The notes under the pieces are model-generated. The model saw only the letters and a program-made list of their open reading frames with translations, was not told the DNA's origin and searched no databases. Positions 17,354-25,956 of a DNA stretch of 64,000 nt are shown in pieces. The stretch covers positions 30,908 through 94,907 of the forward strand of contig CAJXSN010000010.1 in assembly GCA_913060895.1 (NCBI GenBank), in the 5' to 3' direction. The first letter of the stretch is position 1; the number at the start of each line of letters is the position of its first letter. Made by a program: the position numbers and the translations under genes. This DNA is from an uncultured Sphingomonadaceae bacterium (GTDB taxonomy: Bacteria > Pseudomonadota > Alphaproteobacteria > Sphingomonadales > Sphingomonadaceae).

Positions 17354-18055
17354 CTACGAACTCTGGTGGCCGATAACCGGGTTTCCGAATGACGGAACTT
17401 CACGCGTTTCGGCCATCTGCACCATCATCGCCTCCGCGGCTTCGTAAACCTCGCCCCGTGTCGCAGCCAAAGCACTGAAAAGCACGATCTCCGCAAAACG
17501 GAACAGATATTCTGTGTCCTTTACCCGCCCGGTCGCCCAATCCAGAATCAGGGCATATTCCATGTTCGCCATGTGCCGCGTCAGATGTTCGATATCGACC
17601 CAGTCATGAAGCTGGCCTTTCGTGCGGAGGTCTGTCAGCCATTCGCTGGTATTGCCGACTGCCATTTCCTGCAGGATGTCGCGCAGCTCCGGATGCGTTC
17701 CGGGCGCGAAATAAATCGTCGCCACCGCTTTTGCGTAGTTGCGCGCCTTGAGGTTGCCCCGATTCAGCACGATGGCCCGGTCGAGCAGTCCGGAAAGCGT
17801 CTTGTCGGACGTTTTGAATTTCACATTATAGCGCAAGGCATCATACATTTCGCGAATAGCCAGGCCTATCAGCCGATCCCTGTCGCCAAACGCGTTGTAA
17901 AGTGTCTTGGGCGCCACATTCGCCCGTTTGCTGAGTTCGCGCATGCTGAAACCTTCCAGCCCCTCTTCATTGATGAGCTTGCGGGTTTCATGAAGAATCC
18001 GTTCGCGCCTCTCGGCCATCTGAGGGCTGTCGTAAGTGGTTTGGATATTCAGCAA
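17354..18055 (-). CDS. TetR-family transcriptional regulator
   Basis: The 233-residue regulator has a clear N-terminal helix-turn-helix (GFSMRELSKRANVAPKTLYNAFGDRDRLI, about residues 35-63) and a ligand-binding C-terminal domain with no recognised subclass. The track-length start is a TTG (18055); ATG 18019 (MAERRE) just before the HTH is an alternative. It is the last gene on the minus strand after the 12-gene catabolic operon, 74 bases beyond the thiolase-like gene, so it is a natural candidate to control that operon. Its ligand and operator are not known. An inverted repeat at the operon promoter (33133-33148) is a possible target. Confidence 0.88.
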   Translation of the reverse strand: MLNIQTTYDSPQMAERRERILHETRKLINEEGLEGFSMRELSKRANVAPKTLYNAFGDRDRLIGLAIREMYDALRYNVKFKTSDKTLSGLLDRAIVLNRGNLKARNYAKAVATIYFAPGTHPELRDILQEMAVGNTSEWLTDLRTKGQLHDWVDIEHLTRHMANMEYALILDWATGRVKDTEYLFRFAEIVLFSALAATRGEVYEAAEAMMVQMAETREVPSFGNPVIGHQSS

Positions 18056-18129
18056 ATTATCAAGTATCCGGGCGCAAGTTCGTATGCCTTGCTATGCGCT
18101 TGAGCCACGCGTTGCACAATAGTGTCCTA

Positions 18130-19275
18130 TCACCCTTTTTCGAGGATAGCGACCGCCGAGAGCCCTGGCGCCCCGTAGACTTGCGAATAAGCCAGACGGG
18201 GATCTTCGACCTGCCGGTTTTCTGCCTGACCGCGAAGCTGGAGGACATTTTCATAGACCTGCCGCAGGCCCGAGGCGCCAATCGGCTCTCCGCAAGCGAT
18301 GCAGCCGCCATCTGTATTGATCGGCAACTGGCCGCCGATCGCGCTGCGTCCTTCCGCGATCCACTGCTCCTGCTCACCGTCGCGGCAGAACCCGTTCTCG
18401 GCCATATGCATGATTTCAGCGCCGCTTTCGGTATCCTGTATCTGGGCGACATCGATATCTTCGGGGCCGACCCCGGCCTTCTCGAACGCCGCACGCGCTG
18501 CCAGCATGGTCGGCGTTTCGCCGCGCTCGACCGACAGTGACGGTGAAAACACCTCGAAACTGTTTTCCGGCCGGGTCTTGAGCGCCGCCGCCCTCAGCTT
18601 GACCTGTGTGCGCCCCAGTTCGCGCGCCTTCTTCTCCGAAGCCAGAATCAACGCGACCCCGCCTTCCGATGGACTGCAGAACATATATTGCGTCAAAGGA
18701 TCGCTGATCATGCGCGAATTCAGTACGGCATCGGCATCCATCGGTGTGCGGCGCCAGGCATGGGAGGTTTTCGAGCCGTTCTCGAACGCTTTGGCCGCGA
18801 CACCCGCCAGCGATTGCGCCGAAATCCCGTAATCGTGCATGTACCGCTGGATCTTCATCGCAAAGAACTGGGTCGTCAGCATCATGCCGGTTTCACCATA
18901 CCATTGCGGCAGACCATATCTGACAGGATCAGGGTTGAACGATCCACGGGGATGTTTGTCGAACCCGACTGCAAGGGCCGTATCGAATTCCCCGGCCTTG
19001 ATCGCCCAATATGCAGACAGGATGGAAGAGCCACCCGTGGCGCAGCCATTGGCGACATTGATGAACTGGATACCGGTCAGCCCCATCCGCGGCAGAACGG
19101 CATCGGCATTGCCGGAGGCTGAGGAGCCGCCAAAGGCCGCCTGCACGTCTTCCCACTCGATGCCGCCATCTTCCACTGCCAGCTTCGTGGCATCCACCCC
19201 GAGGTCCAGGCCGGTCTTGCCTTCATGTCGCCCGAAGGGATGGATGCCGGCACCTATAACATACACATCATTCAT
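18130..19275 (-). CDS. Thiolase-like (SCP2/Ltp-type) protein, His-to-Glu in the GHP loop
   Basis: The 381-residue thiolase-superfamily protein is of the lipid-transfer (Ltp/SCP-x) group. Cys78 is present in NVANGCATGG. The usual GHPxGxSG loop reads GEPIGASG, so the catalytic His is replaced by Glu. In the steroid pathway related proteins pair with DUF35 proteins as retro-aldolases rather than true thiolases (family knowledge). Here the DUF35 gene overlaps directly upstream (ATGA). I therefore infer an aldolase or C-C lyase acting on a CoA ester, or a non-classical acyl transferase for the adjacent E1/lipoyl system. ATG 19275 overlaps the DUF35 stop; an extended frame to 19356 lies within that gene. 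Confidence 0.85.
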   Translation of the reverse strand: MNDVYVIGAGIHPFGRHEGKTGLDLGVDATKLAVEDGGIEWEDVQAAFGGSSASGNADAVLPRMGLTGIQFINVANGCATGGSSILSAYWAIKAGEFDTALAVGFDKHPRGSFNPDPVRYGLPQWYGETGMMLTTQFFAMKIQRYMHDYGISAQSLAGVAAKAFENGSKTSHAWRRTPMDADAVLNSRMISDPLTQYMFCSPSEGGVALILASEKKARELGRTQVKLRAAALKTRPENSFEVFSPSLSVERGETPTMLAARAAFEKAGVGPEDIDVAQIQDTESGAEIMHMAENGFCRDGEQEQWIAEGRSAIGGQLPINTDGGCIACGEPIGASGLRQVYENVLQLRGQAENRQVEDPRLAYSQVYGAPGLSAVAILEKG

Positions 19276-19709
19276 GATTGGCTCCCATTGGCCGGTGCGA
19301 AGGCATAGGTCGTCATTTCCGACCCGTTCGCTGTCGGAAAGGACATGGTCACGCAATCCATCGGCATTCCGATCTCCAGACGCTCGGGATCGCCCGCGAT
19401 CCGGCCCTCGATCATCGCCTCGTCCCCAAGCCGGACATAGCCGACCGCGAAAGGCTGATATTCTTCGGGGCTGTTAATCCCCACAAATGGCGGGTTTTTC
19501 GGCGGAATGCGCTGGATTGTATAGGTCCACAAAGTACCACTCGGCGGCAGCTCGATCCGTTTGTAGTCCCCTTCTTCCGCACCTTGCGGAATAGGAAAAA
19601 CGACTTGCCCGGTTTGACGGTGTTTTCCCGCAACGATGCGCACCTTGCCGCCTTCGCCCGGGGAATAAAGATCATCGCGTCTTTGACTGGTACTCTGCTG
19701 TTTAGCCAT
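19272..19709 (-). CDS. DUF35 OB-fold protein without the zinc-ribbon cysteines
   Basis: The 145-residue protein has the DUF35 layout: a short N-terminal region, then an OB-fold (GTLWTYTIQRIPPKNP, FAVGYVRLGDEAMIEGRI, IGMPMDCV). DUF35 proteins normally carry a rubredoxin-like zinc ribbon with two Cys pairs before the OB-fold. Here that region reads VAGKHRQTGQ and PIPQGAEEGD and has no cysteine, so zinc binding there is lost. The partner thiolase-like gene starts within its stop codon, suggesting a 1:1 complex as in Ltp2-DUF35 aldolases. Start ATG 19709, two bases after the lipoyl gene stop. Confidence 0.82.
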   Translation of the reverse strand: MAKQQSTSQRRDDLYSPGEGGKVRIVAGKHRQTGQVVFPIPQGAEEGDYKRIELPPSGTLWTYTIQRIPPKNPPFVGINSPEEYQPFAVGYVRLGDEAMIEGRIAGDPERLEIGMPMDCVTMSFPTANGSEMTTYAFAPANGSQS

Positions 19710-19711
19710 AT

Positions 19712-19942
19712 TCAGGTAATCCGTGCGATCAGGGCGCCCACTTCGTATTCGGCATCGATTTCGCCGATAATCTCGACCTGCCCATCGGCGGGTGCATCCA
19801 CCTCGGTTGTCGATTTGTCGGTTTCGACCGAATATAGCGGTGCGCCCTTGGTTATCTGCGCGCCGTTCTCGACGTACCATTCGGAAAGGGTGGCGGTTTC
19901 CGTGCTCATGCCAAGCTTGGGTATGCGAACTTCTACGGACAT
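19712..19942 (-). CDS. Stand-alone lipoyl (biotinyl-lipoyl attachment) domain protein
   Basis: The 76-residue protein consists of one lipoyl domain only. The attachment Lys is Lys43 in the ETDKSTTEV hairpin, and the framing motifs (IPKLGMS near the start, GQVEIIGEIDAEYEVG near the end) are intact. In 2-oxoacid dehydrogenase complexes this domain is the N-terminal arm of E2 and is followed by a peripheral-subunit binding domain and a catalytic domain; both are absent here. It sits two bases after E1 beta and two bases before the DUF35 gene, so it is made with them. I infer it carries the acyl or reducing unit produced by the E1 pair. Confidence 0.9.
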   Translation of the reverse strand: MSVEVRIPKLGMSTETATLSEWYVENGAQITKGAPLYSVETDKSTTEVDAPADGQVEIIGEIDAEYEVGALIARIT

Positions 19943-19944
19943 TA

Positions 19945-20940
19945 TTATACTTTCTTTTCGGTGGCTTGCTGCGCTGCGTGGACGATGTCCGCGACGCTGT
20001 AGAGGAAGGCCGTTTCCAGCGGTTTCGCGAAGGGAACGGGGGATGGGTAGGATGCAACCCGCTGGACCGGTCCGGCCAGTTCGCCGAACAGTTCCTCGTG
20101 GATGCGAGAGGAGATTTCCGCACCGGCCCCGAACGGACGGACTGCTTCGTGCACGATCACCGCGCGTTTTGTCTTGGCGACCGAGGACAGGACTGCTTCC
20201 TCGTCCCAGGGCGATACGGTGCGCAGGTCGATGACTTCCGCCTCGATGCCTTCATCGGCAAGCTGGCCCGCCGCCTTCAGGCAATCGCCGACGCCCCGGC
20301 CATAAGTTATAAGAGTAACGTCCCCGCCCTCACGCACAATCGCCGCCTTGCCCAGCGGCACACGGTAGCCCGGCTTGGCAGCCGGACCGGTCATTCCGTA
20401 ATGGGTGATATTCTCGATAAGAATGGTCGGGTCCTCATCGTCAATTGCCGAGCGCATCAGCCCGTACGCATCGGCGGGATTGGATGCGGTGGCGATCTTG
20501 ATCCCCGGAACATGGGCGAACCACGCCTCCAGCATATCGGAATGCTGCCCCCCGAAACCTACACCCGCACCGGTGGTTGTTCGCACGACCAGCGGGACAT
20601 TCGTCTGTCCACCGGACATGAACCGTAATTTGGCAGCATGGTTGACCAGCTGGTCCATCGCGACAGTGATAAAGTTCATCAGCATGATCTCGGCCACAGG
20701 GCGCATGCCGGTGATGGCTGCCCCGACAGCCGCGCCGATGATCGCCTGTTCGGAGATGGGCGTGGAGCGCACACGCTTCGTGCCGTATTTGTCTGACAGC
20801 CCCTTGCTGACTTTGAACACACCGCCGCCCTGTTCGTCGGCAACGTCCTCGCCCAGCATGATGACGTTCTCGTCATCCGCCATCGCATCATCGAGCGCCG
20901 CGTTCAGCGCCTGTGCGAAACTCATTTTCTCCGCGCTCAT
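19945..20940 (-). CDS. 2-oxoacid/acetoin dehydrogenase-type E1 component, beta subunit
   Basis: The 331-residue transketolase-like beta subunit forms the thiamine diphosphate site with E1 alpha. Typical motifs are GEDVADEQGGGVF, STPISEQAIIGAAVGAA, and the active-site loop GGQHSDMLEAWF with its His. It resembles acetoin dehydrogenase and branched-chain E1 beta more than pyruvate-specific forms. ATG 20940 overlaps the E1 alpha stop (ATGA), so the two are coupled. It works with the free lipoyl domain encoded next; no catalytic E2 or E3 gene is seen in the window. Confidence 0.92.
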   Translation of the reverse strand: MSAEKMSFAQALNAALDDAMADDENVIMLGEDVADEQGGGVFKVSKGLSDKYGTKRVRSTPISEQAIIGAAVGAAITGMRPVAEIMLMNFITVAMDQLVNHAAKLRFMSGGQTNVPLVVRTTTGAGVGFGGQHSDMLEAWFAHVPGIKIATASNPADAYGLMRSAIDDEDPTILIENITHYGMTGPAAKPGYRVPLGKAAIVREGGDVTLITYGRGVGDCLKAAGQLADEGIEAEVIDLRTVSPWDEEAVLSSVAKTKRAVIVHEAVRPFGAGAEISSRIHEELFGELAGPVQRVASYPSPVPFAKPLETAFLYSVADIVHAAQQATEKKV

Positions 20941-21929
20941 GCCGCTTGCTCCGTCTCGTAGATATCGAACCTGATCTCATCCGGATCGGGCAGTTCGCTT
21001 TCCAGCGCGAAAGCGACGGCTTCCTCGATCTCCGCGTCCGCCTCCTGCTCGATCTGCGTCAGTTCAGCTTCGGACACCTGACGTTCGCTGATCCACTGGC
21101 GCAGCTTCGCCATGCTGGCACGTTCTTCCGCCGCACTGAGGTCTTCCTTGGGAACGTAGCTGTAATCCGCGCCGAAGATGTGCCCCAGCAGCCGGAAAGT
21201 GCGCGCTTCGAGCAAGGTCGGGCCGTCACCGGCACGCGCGCGGCTGACCGCTTCGCTCATCGCCTCATAGACGCTGGCCGGATCGAGTCCGTCGCATGAG
21301 ACACCCGGCATGCCATAGCCTGCCGCGCGCTCAGCGATGCTGGATACCGATGTCCCGGCCGCGAGCGTCGTATGCTCGGCATACTGGTTGTTCTGGCACA
21401 GGAAGATCACCGGCAATTTCCACACCGATGCCATGTTGAGCGCTTCATGGAACGCACCGATATTGCTGGCCCCGTCACCGAAGCTTGCCACCGCCACGCG
21501 GTTTTCACCGCGAATTTGCGATGACATCGCCAAACCGTTGGCAATCGGAATGCCTGACCCCACGATCCCGGTGGTGACCATGACGCCCGTTTCGGGGTGG
21601 GTGATATGCATCGGCCCGCCCTTACCCTTGCACGTACCTGTGCGCTTGCCCGCAAACTCGGCCCATAACAGGCGCGAGGGAATGCCCTTGGCCAGCGCAT
21701 CGTGAAGCCCGCGATAGGTCGTGACCAGATAATCCTCTGTCTCCAGAGCCGCCATCGCAGCAGCCGCGATCACCTCGTGCCCACGAACGGGATAATAGGC
21801 GACCGCCAGTTCGCCATTGGTCAGCATCGCCCGAAATCGCTCGTCCGTGCGATTGATAAGATAGGCCTTGCGGTAAATCGTTCGCGCCATGTCGGGCGAC
21901 AGGGATGGCGAAGATGCAGGTTTATTCAT
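20937..21929 (-). CDS. 2-oxoacid/acetoin dehydrogenase-type E1 component, alpha subunit
   Basis: The 330-residue thiamine diphosphate-dependent E1 alpha has the cofactor motif GDGASNIGAFHEALN continuing to CQNNQYAEHT, and upstream GKGGPMHIT and TGIVGSGIPIANG. Such enzymes decarboxylate 2-oxoacids or cleave acetoin-like alpha-hydroxyketones and pass the acyl group to a lipoyl arm. The start ATG 21929 has GAGG six bases upstream. It follows the Rieske oxygenase gene by 52 bases in the long catabolic operon. The setting suggests a ring- or chain-derived ketol or 2-oxoacid as substrate, which is inference. Confidence 0.92.
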   Translation of the reverse strand: MNKPASSPSLSPDMARTIYRKAYLINRTDERFRAMLTNGELAVAYYPVRGHEVIAAAAMAALETEDYLVTTYRGLHDALAKGIPSRLLWAEFAGKRTGTCKGKGGPMHITHPETGVMVTTGIVGSGIPIANGLAMSSQIRGENRVAVASFGDGASNIGAFHEALNMASVWKLPVIFLCQNNQYAEHTTLAAGTSVSSIAERAAGYGMPGVSCDGLDPASVYEAMSEAVSRARAGDGPTLLEARTFRLLGHIFGADYSYVPKEDLSAAEERASMAKLRQWISERQVSEAELTQIEQEADAEIEEAVAFALESELPDPDEIRFDIYETEQAA

Positions 21930-21981
21930 GAACTGACCTCGTGGTTTTTGTTCCGCAAATGGAAATGGGCTGCGCCAATGT

Positions 21982-23520
21982 CTAAAGCCCCAGCCAATCG
22001 TTCAGATTGGCGTGGAAATGACGGATTTTCGTTTCCTGGTATTCGGCCAGAGTAACCCGTCCATCGGGGATGCTGTGCAAACCCTGCTGCACGGCGCGCA
22101 GATTGATCTGATCCTGATTGAACACTTTGGCCAACCGATCGAGTTCGGGCGCGTCCATGTAATCGTCATCTATACCCAGCCAGCGTATTTGCGCAGGCGC
22201 AGGACGATCCTGCCCCTCGGGGACCGGCATCATGAACATTATTTCGTGGATGCACTGTTCCGTATTGTCGCCATCAGGCCGAAAACGGTAGAAAATGGGA
22301 TTATAGCAACCCCACGGGCTGATATTGGGGAAGATACTGTAATAGATGGAATCGACCAGTTCCGCGTCGCACACATTGTCGATTTCGTCACCCATCAGCG
22401 GCCGCAATTGCTCCCTTTTGGCTTCAGCGCGTTTGGCCCTCGCCTCCGCCACCGGCAGCGCACCAAAGGCGTGCTTGTCTGCCTCCATGTCGGGTGTCAG
22501 GCGCCCGCCAAACCAGTTGCAAATATGCTGATCGGCATTGTCCAGTTCACCTTCCAACGGCTCTGCATTGGAATTGAAAATGCCGCTGCGACCGTCCTTC
22601 TTAGTCAGCCGAATACGATTTTCCTCCAGTCGTTCGTAGAAATCGCCGGTAACCGGATGGCGATAGGCGGTGAACGGCGTGGTATCGTCATATGGCTCGC
22701 CAGCAAGATCGGTGTCGATATGGGGGCTTGCGATGCCCTGCGGCGAAATCGCGCGCGATAGAATCCCGAAGCTGTCATATTGCGAATTGGCATCTCCCAT
22801 TTCGAGCAGCAATGTCGGATGGGTGGCGATCACATGGTAGGATTCCATGAAGGCTTCCTGCGCAATCTTCCAGTTGCAGGGCAGTTTCTTCGCAACGTGA
22901 ACAGCCTTGTACCGCCGCTCGAAGGGGAGCGTGGTCCAGTGCTGGTCGATATCGCCGAGAAAATCTTCAAGCGGCTCCGCGTCGGGATCGGGATTGATAA
23001 AAACGAACCCGCCCCAACGCCCGGTTTTCACCTCCGGCAAGGAATGGGACTCTTCACTTACGCCGGGAAAATCCCATTGGCAGGGAACTTCCCTGAGTTT
23101 TCCATCCAGACTCCACGACCAGCCGTGGAAGGGGCAGCGCAAGACGCCCAGCCCCTTCTTACGACAATCGACCAGCTTGCGGCCGCGATGGCGGCAAGCG
23201 TTGGGATAGGCCGAAAATTCGTCTTCGCCGGTCCTGACAATTATGTAGGATTTCGATGCGATGTCATAATTCAGCACATCACCGACGTTCGGAATATCGT
23301 CCTCATGGCAGGCAAGCTGCCACACACGGCTCCAGAGTTTTTCAACCTCCAGGTCATGAAATTCGCGGGTGAAATACCGCTCCACATCAATCGAAAGGGG
23401 TGCGTGATCCCCGGGCGACTGCTTTTTCATAGAAGCAGGTACGCTCTTGGAATCGGTCTTCAACAGTTCCTGGTAGGACATGCCTTTCGACCGGTTCGTC
23501 CCTGTCAGTGTCTCAACCAT
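21982..23520 (-). CDS. Rieske non-haem iron oxygenase, alpha subunit
   Basis: The 512-residue ring-hydroxylating-type oxygenase. The [2Fe-2S] ligands are Cys109 and His111 (CRHRG), then Cys129 and His132 (CPFHGW). The catalytic iron site is visible as ESYHVIATHP with its two His, giving an intact enzyme. At 512 residues it is longer than the usual 420-460 because of insertions in the C-terminal half. It needs an electron-transfer ferredoxin and reductase, none of which is encoded in the window. The start ATG 23520 has AGAGG seven bases upstream. Being embedded between a TonB receptor and the E1 genes suggests it oxygenates the imported substrate or a later intermediate. Confidence 0.92.
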   Translation of the reverse strand: MVETLTGTNRSKGMSYQELLKTDSKSVPASMKKQSPGDHAPLSIDVERYFTREFHDLEVEKLWSRVWQLACHEDDIPNVGDVLNYDIASKSYIIVRTGEDEFSAYPNACRHRGRKLVDCRKKGLGVLRCPFHGWSWSLDGKLREVPCQWDFPGVSEESHSLPEVKTGRWGGFVFINPDPDAEPLEDFLGDIDQHWTTLPFERRYKAVHVAKKLPCNWKIAQEAFMESYHVIATHPTLLLEMGDANSQYDSFGILSRAISPQGIASPHIDTDLAGEPYDDTTPFTAYRHPVTGDFYERLEENRIRLTKKDGRSGIFNSNAEPLEGELDNADQHICNWFGGRLTPDMEADKHAFGALPVAEARAKRAEAKREQLRPLMGDEIDNVCDAELVDSIYYSIFPNISPWGCYNPIFYRFRPDGDNTEQCIHEIMFMMPVPEGQDRPAPAQIRWLGIDDDYMDAPELDRLAKVFNQDQINLRAVQQGLHSIPDGRVTLAEYQETKIRHFHANLNDWLGL

Positions 23521-23561
23521 GATCGCACCTCTTCACTTTCCGTTCTTTCGTTTCCACGCGT

Positions 23562-25940
23562 TCAGTATTTTACCGCCAGCTCCAGGAAGACCTGACGCCC
23601 GCGATTTTGCGTCAGAGCGAGATCATCGCCCACTCCGGCCTGCCGGAACGGGCGCCCGGATGCCTGATTGACATAGATCTTGTCGGTAAGGTTGTTGCCG
23701 ATAAGGGACAGGCGCCACTTCTCATCCGCCGCGCCAATCGTGATGCTTGCGTCCAGCGTTACGTATTCATCTTGCACGTAATCATCGAACGCTGTCGCAT
23801 CGGCGAAATAGGAACCGGAATAATTTGCCAAACCGAATAGGCTGAGATCGAGATTGCTCGACACGGGAATGGACCAGTCGAACGAAACATTGCCGGACCA
23901 TTTGGGTGCGCGGGGCGCCTCCCTGCCTTCAAGATCAATCCCGGCATTGGATATGTACGTTTCCGTGAACTCGGCGTCTGTATAAGCAACCGCAGCAGCC
24001 AAGGTTAATCCATCGACTGGCGAGCGCCAGCTTAAATCGATGTCGCCCCCGCGTGAGCGCAATTCGCCAGCGTTGCGTGTGCTATACTGGATCGCGACCG
24101 GATCGAAGCTCTGAATCTGCAGGTCGGAAAAGACGTAGTTGAACAGCGACAGGTTAAAGCGCAAACGATCCTGCGCCAGCATGCTCTTCATGCCAATTTC
24201 AAACCCTTCGGCGGTTTCCGAACCGAAGAGCAGTTGCGAGTAATCGCCTGAAGCGACGATGTCGCTCAATCCGCTCGACGGCAATGCGCTGTTATCGATA
24301 CCGCCGGATTTGAACCCCTTTTTGTACGCCGCATAAACATGGGCATCGTCCGAGATTTCATATTTGACGGAAACTTCGGGCGACAGATTGTCGTCCTCGA
24401 AACGGATTTGCGGAGATTTGAAACCGCTGTCCAGGAAGTTGAATGGTGCCCCGGACAGAACGGCATGAACAAATGGCACTTCGATCCGGTTGACCTTCTC
24501 TTCCTTGGTGTAGCGCAGACCCGCCGACAGTTCGAGGCGATCAGTCGGCTCGACCAATACGCTTCCGAACACCGAATAGGCATCGGTGGTCGTGTAGTGT
24601 TGACGGCGCCAGTCGAATGTCGCGCCGGTGATGGGGTCGGGCGCGAGGAACGAGATATTGACCGCATCCTGTGCAGCTTCGAAAAGAATATCGCGCCGCT
24701 CGTAGAAACCACCCAAAAGCCAGTTGAACGGTCCGGCATTGTCGCTGGCAAGGCGAATTTCCTGGCTGAACTGTTCCGTACGGTTCCGATTGAGATCGGT
24801 CCCCACACCGAACACGCCGCCGTAACCGTAGAAATCCTGCCCACGCGATTCAAAGTCGAAATAGCCGGTAACCAACGCGAGAGAGAGGTTGTCCTGCAAC
24901 GCGATATCCGCCCGCGCCCGCATGAGATACATATCGGTGTCGTTGAACGGCACACCGCCATTATTATCCATCCCCGGAGGCGCCATCAGCCCCAGCGGCT
25001 CAGCGGAGTCGGGCAGCCAGAAAGTGTTGTCGAAGGAATTGCAGTCATAACCGGCTGGGACAACGACCGCCCCGCCAAGCAGGACCAGAGGATCGGCAAC
25101 GCCGTTTTCGCCGCAGAAAATCTGGGTGTGGCGGATTTCCCCGTTGTTTTCATGGCCTACGTAATTGGCCTTGATGTTGAATTTGAAATCGTCGCTAGGC
25201 TCCCATTCAAGCGTGCCGCGCAGGTTGATGTTTTCCTCACCGCGATAGGGGTTGGCAACATTTGGCGCCGCGTTGAAATAAAGCTCGTCGACCTTGTTAT
25301 AACGGCCTGCGACGCGATAGCCGAGCGTGTCACCGATAGGTCCGGAAACATACCCCTCTACAGTGTAGCCTTCTTCCTCAAATTCGTAAGACCCCCGCAG
25401 CGATGCCTCGAAGGACGAAGTAGGATCTGCAGACCGGATCGAAAGGACGCCGGCGGTCGCGCTCTTACCGAAATAAAGGGATTGAGGGCCCTTGAGAACA
25501 TCGATCTGGGCGACATCGAAAAACCCTGCCTGGACCAGGCGCATGGAACTCAGCACAACGCCGTCGAAATCAAGCGCGACTGCACTATCGAACGCAGCAG
25601 ACACATTCGAGGACCCGATACCGCGAAGGCTAAGCTGACCGCCCGAACCGGAGCCACCAACGGCGATGTTAAGCGTAGGTACCCGTGCCGCCAGCGCTTC
25701 CGGTTTGGTGATCTGCGATTTTTCGAGTGCTTCACCGCCGATGGATGCGATCGAGATCGGAACGTCCTGCAGCGCTTCGTTGCGCCGACGCGCGGTAACG
25801 ACAATGACTGTATCTTCTACGTCGGCTGCAACTTCGGATACCGGTTCCACGACATCCTGTGCAACCACAGGCGTAGCCAGCGCGTACGAAGCGCAGATTG
25901 CAATGCCACAACTGGACAGTAACGAATTTCTCTTAAGCAT
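23562..25940 (-). CDS. TonB-dependent outer-membrane receptor
   Basis: The 792-residue receptor has a signal peptide (about residues 1-27), a TonB-box-like DTVIVVTA, a plug domain (about 45-165 with LSLRGIGSSN and IDVLKGPQSLYFGKSATAG), and a 22-strand beta-barrel ending in an aromatic residue (VKY). In sphingomonads such receptors import hydrophobic or large carbon sources as well as iron chelates (family knowledge). Its position inside a catabolic operon, 16 bases after the CoA ligase and 41 bases before the Rieske gene, argues strongly for uptake of the operon's substrate and not of a siderophore. Confidence 0.92.
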   Translation of the reverse strand: MLKRNSLLSSCGIAICASYALATPVVAQDVVEPVSEVAADVEDTVIVVTARRRNEALQDVPISIASIGGEALEKSQITKPEALAARVPTLNIAVGGSGSGGQLSLRGIGSSNVSAAFDSAVALDFDGVVLSSMRLVQAGFFDVAQIDVLKGPQSLYFGKSATAGVLSIRSADPTSSFEASLRGSYEFEEEGYTVEGYVSGPIGDTLGYRVAGRYNKVDELYFNAAPNVANPYRGEENINLRGTLEWEPSDDFKFNIKANYVGHENNGEIRHTQIFCGENGVADPLVLLGGAVVVPAGYDCNSFDNTFWLPDSAEPLGLMAPPGMDNNGGVPFNDTDMYLMRARADIALQDNLSLALVTGYFDFESRGQDFYGYGGVFGVGTDLNRNRTEQFSQEIRLASDNAGPFNWLLGGFYERRDILFEAAQDAVNISFLAPDPITGATFDWRRQHYTTTDAYSVFGSVLVEPTDRLELSAGLRYTKEEKVNRIEVPFVHAVLSGAPFNFLDSGFKSPQIRFEDDNLSPEVSVKYEISDDAHVYAAYKKGFKSGGIDNSALPSSGLSDIVASGDYSQLLFGSETAEGFEIGMKSMLAQDRLRFNLSLFNYVFSDLQIQSFDPVAIQYSTRNAGELRSRGGDIDLSWRSPVDGLTLAAAVAYTDAEFTETYISNAGIDLEGREAPRAPKWSGNVSFDWSIPVSSNLDLSLFGLANYSGSYFADATAFDDYVQDEYVTLDASITIGAADEKWRLSLIGNNLTDKIYVNQASGRPFRQAGVGDDLALTQNRGRQVFLELAVKY

Positions 25941-25956
25941 TAAACGGCCTCCCGAT

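Noticed and set aside
24339..25922. A 527-codon open frame antisense to the TonB receptor gene
   Set aside because: It is an effect of GC-rich codon use opposite a well-supported receptor; no family resemblance and no ribosome site.
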